A DNA stretch of 64,000 bases. Origin: Bacteroides sp. (GTDB taxonomy: Bacteria; Bacteroidota; Bacteroidia; Bacteroidales; Bacteroidaceae). A model generated the notes under the pieces. That model did not search any database. It had not been told where the DNA came from and saw only the letters and a program-made list of their open reading frames with translations. The position numbers and the translations under genes were made by a program. Within the stretch, counting starts at the first letter, position 1. Each line of letters starts with the position of its first letter. This document shows positions 45,501 through 53,262 of the stretch, piece by piece. The stretch covers positions 1 through 64,000 of the forward strand of contig NZ_JASLER010000093.1 in assembly GCF_030151085.1 (NCBI RefSeq), written 5' to 3'.

Positions 45501-46029
45501 CAACGATGACGACCGTACCATTATCGGTAAGGATGTGCCCGATTTTACTTATGGTTTAAACATCAGTCTACAATACAAGAACTTTGAATTGTCAGTCTTT
45601 GGACAAGGTACAGGCGGTACAGATGTTGCGTTTGAATCGGAACAAGTATTCGGCTTTATGCTGAATTCTAACCCCAGAAAGTTCCATTTGCAACGCTGGA
45701 CGGAAGATAATCCTAATCGTTATGCACCGGTTCCCCGTTTGTACGGTGGTGTTTCCAATGATGAGTACAATAAGAAATTCTCTGAATATGAGTTGTTCGA
45801 TGCCGATTATTTCCGTATCAAGACTATCAGTTTGGGTTATATGGTTCCTGCTAATATCGTAAAATCCTGGGGACTTTCTTCTCTGAAATTCTTCTTGACC
45901 GGTGAGAACCTGCTTACGTTCCGTGCAGACAAAATTATGAAAGACTTCGATCCGGAAGCTGCATCCGGTCGTGGAGTTGGTGCTTTTGGTACCAAGTCTG
46001 TAGCGTTTGGAGTTAATCTGTCATTCTAA
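42589..46029 (+). CDS. SusC-family TonB-dependent transporter with STN domain, locus 2
   Basis: 1146 residues. Signal peptide ending near LASTAQ. The STN domain is at about 35-105 (ITLRGKSISAKEAIQLIQKN). The carboxypeptidase-regulatory-like domain is at about 125-200 (IKGMVKDKTGESLIGASVVEKG), followed by LAEVVVVGYGTQKKVNLTGS, plug KDAASSAIYGSRAAYGVVLV, and the barrel ending KSVAFGVNLSF. The STN domain pairs it with the FecR next door. With SusD and GH110 downstream, the likely cargo is a host glycan related to blood group B or alpha-galactose. The 60-base gap after fecR may hold an ECF promoter, but it does not contain the TCGGTACT motif of locus 1. Confidence 0.95.
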   Translation: MRKCFSIVRERLTAVFILLVLSFAPTLASTAQSDITLRGKSISAKEAIQLIQKNSGYTFFYKKSDLDRVPQRNIDCTGNIEEVLAAVFGGVLEYQIKGKEVILRSNPEPKVAETKTVKQQANNVTIKGMVKDKTGESLIGASVVEKGATGNGVVTDMDGRFTLTVPVGSQIEISYIGYLSQTHTIKAGVTHYDITLVEDNQTLAEVVVVGYGTQKKVNLTGSVSSVSTDEIKDRVQSNVLAAVQGTVPGVTIISRPGSTPSINFRGRGNLGSSSPLFVIDGAIADATFFSNLDPNSIESISFLKDAASSAIYGSRAAYGVVLVKTKGGKAEKMNVSYSGLVGMKMPTYLPDVLDSWDYASLLNEARYNNKPDGGKTQAYTEEEIGWFRDGSKPDLYPNTDWADLVLDKHILTTQHSLTFSGGSDKVRFFSNVGYLFDDNFSPGVSSDRYNFSVNVQSDITKWLTLKTDVKYIRNTSDTKNGQAWFGNFVMVPSIMVAQHSNGEWGSIAGGKDATQTFMNSNPLRALSYANWGKSSTENTIYDLGFDIKPVKNLVVSGQLDYKRYEYKSKSYTADHPGIKHFNTGLEIPGTASSNPNEMSMNWQTTSNLMTTLTARYDLTIGDHALNLLAGTSYEHYNFERLYAKRNDFVSDGLQDIEQGNNLSKDFPDGSHILESKMLSYFGRINYSFMDRYLLEANLRADASSRFHKDNRWGIFPSFSAGWRISEEEFMESVDWISNLKLRASYGTLGNINNVGYYDYFQLLSSSSDYNFSDVPVKGILEAQIPNKSLSWETVALTDIGFDVDLFNNKLSVTADYYIKNTSDILLGYNVPRETGIWTTPSMNLAKVRNKGFELAVTHRNQIGDFSYSVSANIATNNNKIIDLAGSDNMIQSGGDLIRYILKEGESIGAYYGLKTDGLYSQEDIDAGHYYIYGRHPKAGDIKYIPQREGAKYYSDLTEEQKKAGDTSQASINDDDRTIIGKDVPDFTYGLNISLQYKNFELSVFGQGTGGTDVAFESEQVFGFMLNSNPRKFHLQRWTEDNPNRYAPVPRLYGGVSNDEYNKKFSEYELFDADYFRIKTISLGYMVPANIVKSWGLSSLKFFLTGENLLTFRADKIMKDFDPEAASGRGVGAFGTKSVAFGVNLSF

Positions 46030-46048
46030 TATTATAAAAGCAAAAGTT

Positions 46049-47887
46049 ATGAAACTTAAATTCAAATATATTACATTTTCGGCACTGTTGTGCGTGTCGG
46101 TGAGTTCTTGTGATTTGGATGTTATTCCTCCTTCTGACATTGCCACCGAAACTTTTTGGAAGACTGATAAGGATGCTTGGGCTGCTTTAAATGGTTTGTA
46201 TGCCGAGCTATCCGGTATGGATATCTGGGATGAAATGTGTACTGACAATGCCCATAGCCATAAGCCTTGGGAAGGTCCGTATGAATTGGTACAAACCAAT
46301 GGCATAACTGCTGGTGATGATAACTGGAACTACAGCTACAGTACTATACGCGTTGCCAATACATTTATACTTAATGTAGACCAGTGCGACATGGACGAGA
46401 AGCTGAAAGAACGTATGAAAGCCGAAGCCCGATTCTTCCGTGCATGGAGATATCTGGAACTGACTCTCAAGTTTGGTAAAGCATATATCTTTACCGATGT
46501 GCCCGATTACAATGTACCTAATGTACCGCGTGACCCGGTAGAAAAAGTACGTGAGTTTATATTAACCGAACTCAAGCAGATTGCCGATATTCTGCCTGAC
46601 AGTTACGATGACAGCGAATTCAATGAAGCAAGCCGAATCACACGTGCTGCTGCCTTGTCGCTGCGTGCGCGTGCCGCTCTTTATTTTGGCAACTATGCAG
46701 AGGCGGAAGCTTCGGCAAATCTGGTTATCTCCGAAGGGCATCATTCACTTTTTCGCGTAACAGCACTCAATGCAGCTCAAACCAAGGAAGCAGCCGAGAT
46801 GGATAAATACATTGATTTCGACCATTTAGCATCGTTGGGTGTGACAAAAGAAAAGTTTATGCTGGGTTTATTCAGTTATGAAACATTGTGGCATAAAGAA
46901 AATGCCAGTCCTACCAATCCCGAGTACATCTTGACACGTGAGTACATGGCAGATGATAATAACAATGACTGGACACGCTACACTTACATTCGTCCTAGCC
47001 AAATGGGTTCCGGTTATTCTTCTTTCGAGCCGATGCAGGATTTGATCGACGCTTATTGGGATATTGATGGTAAGACTGTTCGCCCGAAGATCACGGAAGA
47101 GAATAGACGTGCTATGTATTCAGATATGTGGATGAAATATTTTACGACTACCGGTAAAGATAAAGATGGAAGAACAACTTATGCATCTATATCTCCTAGC
47201 ACCTTCAGGGCTAAAGTGCCTGAACTTGAGTTGAAATCGATTCCTTATATGAACGAATTCCTTAATCGTGACAGCCGCTTGTATGCATCTATTTTGTTCC
47301 CACTGAAAGGTTGGCAAGAAACTGATTTCACGGGTGACTTCTATTATATGTGGGATCCTTTTAAGGTAGGAGATGACGGTAATGAATCTTGGACAGGTTA
47401 TAGCTATCGTAAATTAGTATCTCTGACGGCTTACCAAGGGTGGGCTAGTGTAGAAGATTATCCGCTTCTCCGTTATGCCGAGGTATTGCTGACTTTTGCT
47501 GAAGCCCGTGTCATGAATAAAGGATGGGACGATGAAGCGAGAAAAGCAATAAACGATTTGCGTGACCGTTGTGGTATGCCCGATGCACCCGTCAGCCTGA
47601 GTAAAGACGCTGCATTAGAGCTTGTTCGTAACGAACGCCGCATTGAACTTGCTGCTGAAGGGCATCGTTTTGACGACATTCGTCGTTACGGAGTGGAATA
47701 TTGCCGCGAAGTAATGAATGGAGAGAGTACTGCACCTTGTGGTGGTTTTGATGTGAAGGAGCAGAAGTGGAACAAGTATGTTGTTATTGATAAAACTTGG
47801 GGTGATCGTCTCTTATTGATGCCTATCCCAACCGGTGCTATGGATGTGAATCCTCTGTTGAAGGATGACCAAAATCCGGGATATTAA
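46049..47887 (+). CDS. SusD-family lipoprotein, locus 2
   Basis: 612 residues, lipoprotein signal MKLKFKYITFSALLCVSVSSC (Cys21) followed by DLDVIPPSDIATETFWKT, typical of large SusD proteins. The helical core has AEARFFRAWRYLELTLKFGKAYI and ALSLRARAALYFGNYAEAEA. The C-terminal signature is LVRNERRIELAAEGHRFDDIRRYG, ending MDVNPLLKDDQNPGY. The frame is open from 46007 inside susC, but the ATG at 46049 begins the signal. Works with the preceding SusC, 19 bases upstream. Confidence 0.95.
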   Translation: MKLKFKYITFSALLCVSVSSCDLDVIPPSDIATETFWKTDKDAWAALNGLYAELSGMDIWDEMCTDNAHSHKPWEGPYELVQTNGITAGDDNWNYSYSTIRVANTFILNVDQCDMDEKLKERMKAEARFFRAWRYLELTLKFGKAYIFTDVPDYNVPNVPRDPVEKVREFILTELKQIADILPDSYDDSEFNEASRITRAAALSLRARAALYFGNYAEAEASANLVISEGHHSLFRVTALNAAQTKEAAEMDKYIDFDHLASLGVTKEKFMLGLFSYETLWHKENASPTNPEYILTREYMADDNNNDWTRYTYIRPSQMGSGYSSFEPMQDLIDAYWDIDGKTVRPKITEENRRAMYSDMWMKYFTTTGKDKDGRTTYASISPSTFRAKVPELELKSIPYMNEFLNRDSRLYASILFPLKGWQETDFTGDFYYMWDPFKVGDDGNESWTGYSYRKLVSLTAYQGWASVEDYPLLRYAEVLLTFAEARVMNKGWDDEARKAINDLRDRCGMPDAPVSLSKDAALELVRNERRIELAAEGHRFDDIRRYGVEYCREVMNGESTAPCGGFDVKEQKWNKYVVIDKTWGDRLLLMPIPTGAMDVNPLLKDDQNPGY

Positions 47888-47931
47888 TGGGAATGCTTAG
47901 AGTAAAAACTTTATAGTTTGATATTTTAGTA

Positions 47932-47965
47932 ACGGGATATATCGGAGAATTCAGGTATATCCCGT
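47932..47965 (+). terminator. hairpin between susD and GH110 gene
   Basis: ACGGGATATA and TATATCCCGT form a perfect 10-bp stem around a 14-base loop, followed by ATCTTTATC. It is 44 bases after the SusD stop and 70 before GH110. It may be a partial terminator lowering enzyme expression relative to SusCD. Confidence 0.55.
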
Positions 47966-48035
47966 ATCTTTATCAAGGAAAATACATTGTTTCTCACGGA
48001 TTCTTATATATACTAATTAAAAACATTGATTGGAA

Positions 48036-49826
48036 ATGAAACTTCTCGTTAAAACGCTATTGGTCATTCTGTTATTGAGTACAGTGGCTATTATGAATGC
48101 CCAAAATTTGAAAGTATATGATATGTCCTCATTCGGACTGAAACCAGATACAAAAAAGAATGCTTCTCCAGTATTGCAGAAAGCTCTTCAAAAGATTAAA
48201 TCAGAGTATAAAGAAGGGGACAGTGTTGTGATACGCTTCGCCGAAGGGCAGTATAACTTCTATGAAAAAGGAGCTGCTATTCGTGAGTATTACATCTCTA
48301 ACCACGATCAGGACAATCCTAAAAAAGTAGGCATTGCGTTGGAAGGAATGAAAAACTTGTCTTTAGATGGTAACGGTGCACAATTTATATTTCATGGGCG
48401 TATGCTTCCGGTTTCTTTGTTGCATTCTACAAATTGTAGCTTGAGGAATTTTAGTATCGATTTTACTACACCCCACATCGCTCAGATAAAAATAGTGGAA
48501 AGCAATCCGGAGACTGGGATAACCTTTGAACCTGCTCCATGGGTGAATTATCGCATAACCAAGGATTCTATTTTCGAAACATACGGTGAAGGATGGGATG
48601 TACGCCCTAGCTGGGGAGTTGTCTTTGATGGCGAAACCAGACATTTGGTCTATAATACCGGTGATCTTAGTTGTAAAACGAAAGGTGCTTACGAAGTTTC
48701 TCCACGTCGCATTAATGTTCCATTATGGAAAGAGAAGAGTCTCAAACCCGGTATGTTCTTCATTATGCGTGGATGGGGACGTCCCACTCCGGGTATATTC
48801 CTTTCGCATGACTTGAACACAATGATCGATAACGTGAAGGTACATTATGCCGAGGGAATGGGCTTGTTAGCTCAATTCAGCGAGAATATTACTCTTGAGA
48901 AATTTGGGGTATGTTTGAAGGGCGACGATGATCCCCGTTATTTCACTACGCAGGCGGATGCCACCCACTTCTCCGGATGTAAAGGTAAGATTATTTCTTG
49001 TAACGGACTCTACGAAGGTATGATGGATGATGCCATCAATGTACACGGTACTTATCTGAAAGTCGTGAAACGTGTAGATGACCATACTTTGGTAGGAAGA
49101 TATATGCACGACCAGGCATGGGGCTTTGAATGGGGATGTCCGGACGATGAGGTACAATTTGTACGTTCGCAGACCATGGAGTTAGTAAGCAACCCTAATT
49201 ATATTACATCTATCCGTCCTTATGATAAAGATCAGATTGATGGTGCCCGTGAATACTGCATCACCTTTAAAGAACCTTTAGATGCAGCGATTAACGAAAG
49301 TGAAGGTTTCGGCATTGAAAACCTTACATGGACTCCCGAAGTTCTGTTTGCGGACAATATAATTCGCAATAATCGTGCACGGGGAGCATTATTCAGTACT
49401 CCACGTAAAACGGTAGTCGAGAATAACCTGTTCGACCATACCTCCGGTACGGCAATTCTTTTGTGCGGCGATTGCAATGGGTGGTTTGAAACAGGTGCTT
49501 GCCGTGACGTAACTATCCGCAATAATCGCTTTATAAATGCGTTGACCAGCCTTTACCAATTTACCGAAGCAGTCATTTCTATTTATCCTGAAATCCCTGA
49601 TTTAGCCGGACAGCAGAAATATTTCCATGGTGGTAAAGATGGAGGTATTGTGATCGAAAACAATGAGTTTGATACATTCGACTCGCCCATAGTGTATGCT
49701 AAGTCGGTAGATGGATTACTATTCCGTGGCAACATCATAAAGAAAAATTCCGAATTTGTTCCTTTCCACTCTAACAAGAGCCGGTTTATCCTGAAGCGTG
49801 TTACCAATGTGAACCTCGAAGAATAA
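48036..49826 (+). CDS. glaB: GH110 alpha-1,3-galactosidase (blood-group-B type)
   Basis: Secreted beta-helix enzyme of 596 residues that removes terminal alpha-1,3-galactose from host glycans. The signal peptide is MKLLVKTLLVILLLSTVAIMNA. Long stretches match my memory of Bacteroides GlaB: KNASPVLQKAL, AAIREYYISNHDQ, FHGRMLPVSLL, EPAPWVNYRITKDS, HYAEGMGLLAQ, DDPRYFTTQADATHFSGCKG, MMDDAINVHGTYLKV, GALFSTPRKTVVENN, HTSGTAILLCGDCNGWFETG. The acidic pair Asp331-Asp332 in MMDDAIN lies where I recall the GH110 catalytic acids. GlaA and GlaB subtypes (branched only, or also linear alpha-Gal) cannot be separated surely, but it resembles GlaB more. The frame opens with a TTG at 48030; the ATG at 48036 is the start. 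Last gene of locus 2. Confidence 0.93.
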   Translation: MKLLVKTLLVILLLSTVAIMNAQNLKVYDMSSFGLKPDTKKNASPVLQKALQKIKSEYKEGDSVVIRFAEGQYNFYEKGAAIREYYISNHDQDNPKKVGIALEGMKNLSLDGNGAQFIFHGRMLPVSLLHSTNCSLRNFSIDFTTPHIAQIKIVESNPETGITFEPAPWVNYRITKDSIFETYGEGWDVRPSWGVVFDGETRHLVYNTGDLSCKTKGAYEVSPRRINVPLWKEKSLKPGMFFIMRGWGRPTPGIFLSHDLNTMIDNVKVHYAEGMGLLAQFSENITLEKFGVCLKGDDDPRYFTTQADATHFSGCKGKIISCNGLYEGMMDDAINVHGTYLKVVKRVDDHTLVGRYMHDQAWGFEWGCPDDEVQFVRSQTMELVSNPNYITSIRPYDKDQIDGAREYCITFKEPLDAAINESEGFGIENLTWTPEVLFADNIIRNNRARGALFSTPRKTVVENNLFDHTSGTAILLCGDCNGWFETGACRDVTIRNNRFINALTSLYQFTEAVISIYPEIPDLAGQQKYFHGGKDGGIVIENNEFDTFDSPIVYAKSVDGLLFRGNIIKKNSEFVPFHSNKSRFILKRVTNVNLEE

Positions 49827-49920
49827 AAGTAGAGTTGGTTACAATATCTATTTCTTTAGGGAACTATTCTGAGATATAAATCGTTATATTTATACAGTAA
49901 CTGTTTAAACTATTTATACC

Positions 49921-50577
49921 ATGAAGTTTTTTATTGATACAGCCAATTTAGATCAAATTCGGGAAGCATACGATATGGGTGTACTCGACGGTGTCACTAC
50001 CAATCCTTCGCTTATGGCGAAAGAAGGTATCAAAGGTGTTGAAAACCAGCGTAAGCATTATGTAGAAATCTGCAACATTGTGCAGGGAGATGTTAGTGCT
50101 GAAGTCATTGCTACGGATTATGAAGGCATGATTAAAGAAGGCGAAGAACTGGCTGCTTTGAATCCTCATATTGTAGTGAAGGTGCCTTGTATTGCCGACG
50201 GCATTAAAGCGATTAAATATTTTTCGGGAAAAGGTATCCGTACGAATTGTACTTTAGTTTTCTCCGTAGGTCAGGCATTGCTTGCCGCTAAGGCGGGTGC
50301 TACTTACGTTTCTCCATTTGTGGGACGACTTGATGACATCTGCGAAAATGGGGTGGCTTTGGTAGGGCAAATTGTGGAAATGTACCATTATTATGGCTAC
50401 TCCACTCAGGTGCTTGCAGCGTCTATACGCAATACAGCGCACATTATACAGTGTATAGAAGTTGGTGCCGATGTAGCTACCTGCCCGCTTTCAGCCATCA
50501 AAGGTTTACTTAATCACCCGTTGACGGATGCCGGTTTGCAGAGATTCCTGGAAGACTACAAACGTGTAAACGGATAA
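49921..50577 (+). CDS. fsa: fructose-6-phosphate aldolase / small transaldolase
   Basis: 218 residues, the size of the FSA/TalC subfamily of class I aldolases. MKFFIDTANLDQIREAYDMG opens the barrel, GVTTNPSLMAKEG is the family signature, and HIVVKVPC holds the Schiff-base Lys87. TNCTLVFSVGQALLAAKAGATYVSPFVGRLDD is the second signature. It joins or splits C3 units between fructose-6-phosphate and dihydroxyacetone/glyceraldehyde-3-phosphate, or acts as a transaldolase. Single gene, 94 bases after GH110. Confidence 0.94.
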   Translation: MKFFIDTANLDQIREAYDMGVLDGVTTNPSLMAKEGIKGVENQRKHYVEICNIVQGDVSAEVIATDYEGMIKEGEELAALNPHIVVKVPCIADGIKAIKYFSGKGIRTNCTLVFSVGQALLAAKAGATYVSPFVGRLDDICENGVALVGQIVEMYHYYGYSTQVLAASIRNTAHIIQCIEVGADVATCPLSAIKGLLNHPLTDAGLQRFLEDYKRVNG

Positions 50578-50623
50578 CCTAAAAATCCTATAAGCCTATC
50601 TTTCATTGCATTTATTGACTTAT

Positions 50624-50658
50624 TTTGGTGAGAATTAGAATAAAAACATCTATTTTTG
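50624..50658 (+). promoter_or_regulatory. promoter of LTA-synthase-like/PAP2 pair
   Basis: TTTG at 50624-50627, 23 bases, TATTTTTG at 50651-50658. It ends 29 bases before the ATG at 50688. The spacing is slightly long. Confidence 0.55.
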
Positions 50659-50687
50659 TGCTTTGTATAATATAAGATAAGGCACCA

Positions 50688-52583
50688 ATGAAAGAAAGGG
50701 TTATAGGGTTAGTCAAAACTTACTGTTTGCTTGTTTGCATTTTTGTAATTCAGAAGCCGTTGTTTATGCTGTATTACCAGTCGCAATATACGGATGTTTC
50801 TTGTGTGGACTGGCTTAGTGTTATTTGGCACGGATTGCCTTTAGACTTATCTTTAGCCGGTTATCTGACAGCTATTCCCGGTTTTCTTTTCATCGTATCT
50901 GCATGGTCGCTTTCTAAAACCCTTCATCGCATTTGGTGCATTTACTTCCTTTTCGTTTCTGTTTTGCTCGCTATTATATTCACTGTTGATTTAGGATTGT
51001 ATGAATATTGGGGTTTCCGCCTGGATGCTACGCCTTTATTTTATTTCTTTTCTTCTCCTAAGGATGCAATTGCCAGTGTCAGCATTTGGATGGTGTTGGC
51101 AGGAATTGTAGCGATGGTTATATACGCAGCAATACTTTATAACATCTTTAAGGCGGTGTTATTAAGAAAAAAACAACTCTTGCAGATGAAGTTGCCTTAC
51201 CGTAGGTTAAGAGTATCCGGAGTCTTATTATTGTTGACGGGGTTGCTCTTTATTCCGATTCGCGGAGGATTTACAGTTTCTACTATGAATGTGGGCAAAG
51301 TATATTTCAGTCCAAACCAGAAGTTGAACCATGCAGCCATTAATCCGGCATTCAGTTTGATGGAATCTCTATCCAAACAAAAGGATTTTGGCAGTCAATA
51401 TCGTTTTATGGAAGCTTCGGAAGCCGATCAGATTTTTAAAGGCTTGATTGATCCGGCTGTTTCGGGAGAGTCTGTTTTAGTGGCTGATTCTTTACGTCAA
51501 TCTGCTGATTCTCTACATACTTTGTTTTGTACCAAACGTCCTGACGTGCTTTTTGTAATTTTAGAAAGTTTCTCTTCCAAACTGATGACTAGCTTGGGCG
51601 GAGAACCCAATATTGCCGTTAACCTGGATAGTTTAAGTAAGGAAGGTGTTCTTTTTACAAACTTCTATGCCAACAGTTTCCGTACAGACCGTGGTTTGGT
51701 AGCAATCCTGAGCGGGTATCCGGCACAGCCTACCACGAGTATAATGAAATATCCCCGTAAGACACAATCCATTCCGGCTATTGCGGGTAGTTTGAAGAAA
51801 GAGGGCTATGCCACTAAGTATTATTATGGCGGTGATGCGGACTTTACCAATATGCGTTCTTACCTGATCTCTTCGGGCTTCGAGAATATCATTTCTGATG
51901 AGGATTTTTCCGTATCAGAACGACTAAGCAAGTGGGGAGCACATGATGAACTGGTTTTTAAACGTCTATTGGAAGATTTGAAAACAGAGTCTATTGAGAA
52001 TAAAGAAAAGAATGCGCCTCATTTCCGTGTATTGCAGACGTCCAGTAGCCACGAACCGTTTGAAGTTCCTTATCATCGTTTGGATAATAACCGCTTGAAT
52101 GCTTTTGCTTATACAGATAGTTGTGTGGGTGACTTTGTGAAGCAGTTCCGTAAATTGCCACAGTGGAAGAATACAGTTATTGTTTTTGTTCCCGATCATT
52201 TGGGAGCATATCCCGAACAGATTAGTAATTTGGATGTGGAACGTTATCAGATACCTCTTCTGATGGTAGGAGGGGCTATCCGGAATCCGAGAAAAGTTGA
52301 TGTTTACGGTTCCCAGCAGGATATTGCGGCTACATTATTGTCGCAATTGGCAATCCCCCATAATGAATTTATATTCAGCAAAGATATGCTTAACCCCAGT
52401 TCACCTCACTTCGCATTCTTCACGGTACCCGATGCTTTCGGAATGGTAACGGCGGACAATCAAGTGATTTTTAATTGCCAGGCTGACGCTGTGGCTGTAG
52501 ACGAAGGTACGGCGAAAGGTAAGAACCTTCCATTGGGTAAAGCATATTTGCAGAAACTATATGATGACTTAGCAAAACGATAA
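50688..52583 (+). CDS. LTA synthase-like membrane sulfatase/phosphotransferase
   Basis: 631 residues. Five membrane helices occupy about the first 190, followed by a periplasmic alkaline-phosphatase-fold domain. RPDVLFVILESFSSKLM starts the catalytic domain (metal-binding Glu). NSFRTDRGLVAILSGYPA has the nucleophilic Thr. VIVFVPDHLGAYPE is the Asp-His metal site, and QTSSSHEPFEVP is another conserved block. In Gram-negatives such proteins move phosphoglycerol or phosphoethanolamine onto envelope glycans or lipids; the acceptor here is unknown. The PAP2 phosphatase gene starts 3 bases after its stop, suggesting coupled lipid-headgroup chemistry. Confidence 0.85.
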   Translation: MKERVIGLVKTYCLLVCIFVIQKPLFMLYYQSQYTDVSCVDWLSVIWHGLPLDLSLAGYLTAIPGFLFIVSAWSLSKTLHRIWCIYFLFVSVLLAIIFTVDLGLYEYWGFRLDATPLFYFFSSPKDAIASVSIWMVLAGIVAMVIYAAILYNIFKAVLLRKKQLLQMKLPYRRLRVSGVLLLLTGLLFIPIRGGFTVSTMNVGKVYFSPNQKLNHAAINPAFSLMESLSKQKDFGSQYRFMEASEADQIFKGLIDPAVSGESVLVADSLRQSADSLHTLFCTKRPDVLFVILESFSSKLMTSLGGEPNIAVNLDSLSKEGVLFTNFYANSFRTDRGLVAILSGYPAQPTTSIMKYPRKTQSIPAIAGSLKKEGYATKYYYGGDADFTNMRSYLISSGFENIISDEDFSVSERLSKWGAHDELVFKRLLEDLKTESIENKEKNAPHFRVLQTSSSHEPFEVPYHRLDNNRLNAFAYTDSCVGDFVKQFRKLPQWKNTVIVFVPDHLGAYPEQISNLDVERYQIPLLMVGGAIRNPRKVDVYGSQQDIAATLLSQLAIPHNEFIFSKDMLNPSSPHFAFFTVPDAFGMVTADNQVIFNCQADAVAVDEGTAKGKNLPLGKAYLQKLYDDLAKR

Positions 52584-52586
52584 TTT

Positions 52587-53258
52587 ATGATATTACTTAT
52601 GGATGCCCTGCAAGGGTTAATTGATGTGGATACCAATATATTCCTATCCATCAACCGGATGCATAATACCTTTTTCGATTACTTTATGAATGCGTATAGT
52701 GGGAAGTGGGAATGGGTCCCGATGTATGCCGCCCTTCTATACGTGATGTTACGCAATTTCTCGTGGAAAGTAACATTAATGTGTGCAATAGGTGTTGCTC
52801 TGACTATTACTTTTGCCGATCAGGTATGTGCTACTTTGATACGTCCATACGTAGAGCGTATGCGTCCTTCCAATCTGAATAATCCCCTTTCGGAGATGGT
52901 GCATATTGTGAATAACCACAGGGGAGGAAAGTATGGTTTTCCTTCTTGTCATGCGGCGAATACTTTCGGTTTGGCATTTTATATATTCTTTGTATTCCGC
53001 CAGAAGTGGCTTACGTTCTACATGATGGCGTGGGCTTTTCTAACTTGCTATTCCCGAGTATATCTGGGCGTGCATTATCCGGGAGATCTGTTAGTAGGAA
53101 CTATTATTGGTGCAATAGGCGCTTACTTGATGTATCGCCTGTTTATCATGATAAGCAAATATAAGCGAACCAAGCAGATGAAGCATATCCATGCACCCAT
53201 ATTGATAGGGGTGTTGACTATAATAGGGATGCTGGTATATGCAGCTATAAGTTTCTAG
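52587..53258 (+). CDS. PAP2-family membrane phosphatase
   Basis: 223 residues with about six membrane helices. The three PAP2 phosphatase motifs are intact: RPYVERMRPS (motif 1 variant), YGFPSCHAAN with the catalytic His (motif 2, PSGH-like but Cys for Gly), and SRVYLGVHYPGD (motif 3). Probably dephosphorylates a lipid phosphate such as undecaprenyl pyrophosphate, phosphatidic acid or PGP. Three bases after the LTA-synthase-like gene, so cotranscribed. The start may instead be the ATG at 52599. It ends 4 bases from the convergent barrel gene. Confidence 0.88.
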   Translation: MILLMDALQGLIDVDTNIFLSINRMHNTFFDYFMNAYSGKWEWVPMYAALLYVMLRNFSWKVTLMCAIGVALTITFADQVCATLIRPYVERMRPSNLNNPLSEMVHIVNNHRGGKYGFPSCHAANTFGLAFYIFFVFRQKWLTFYMMAWAFLTCYSRVYLGVHYPGDLLVGTIIGAIGAYLMYRLFIMISKYKRTKQMKHIHAPILIGVLTIIGMLVYAAISF

Positions 53259-53262
53259 CCGG

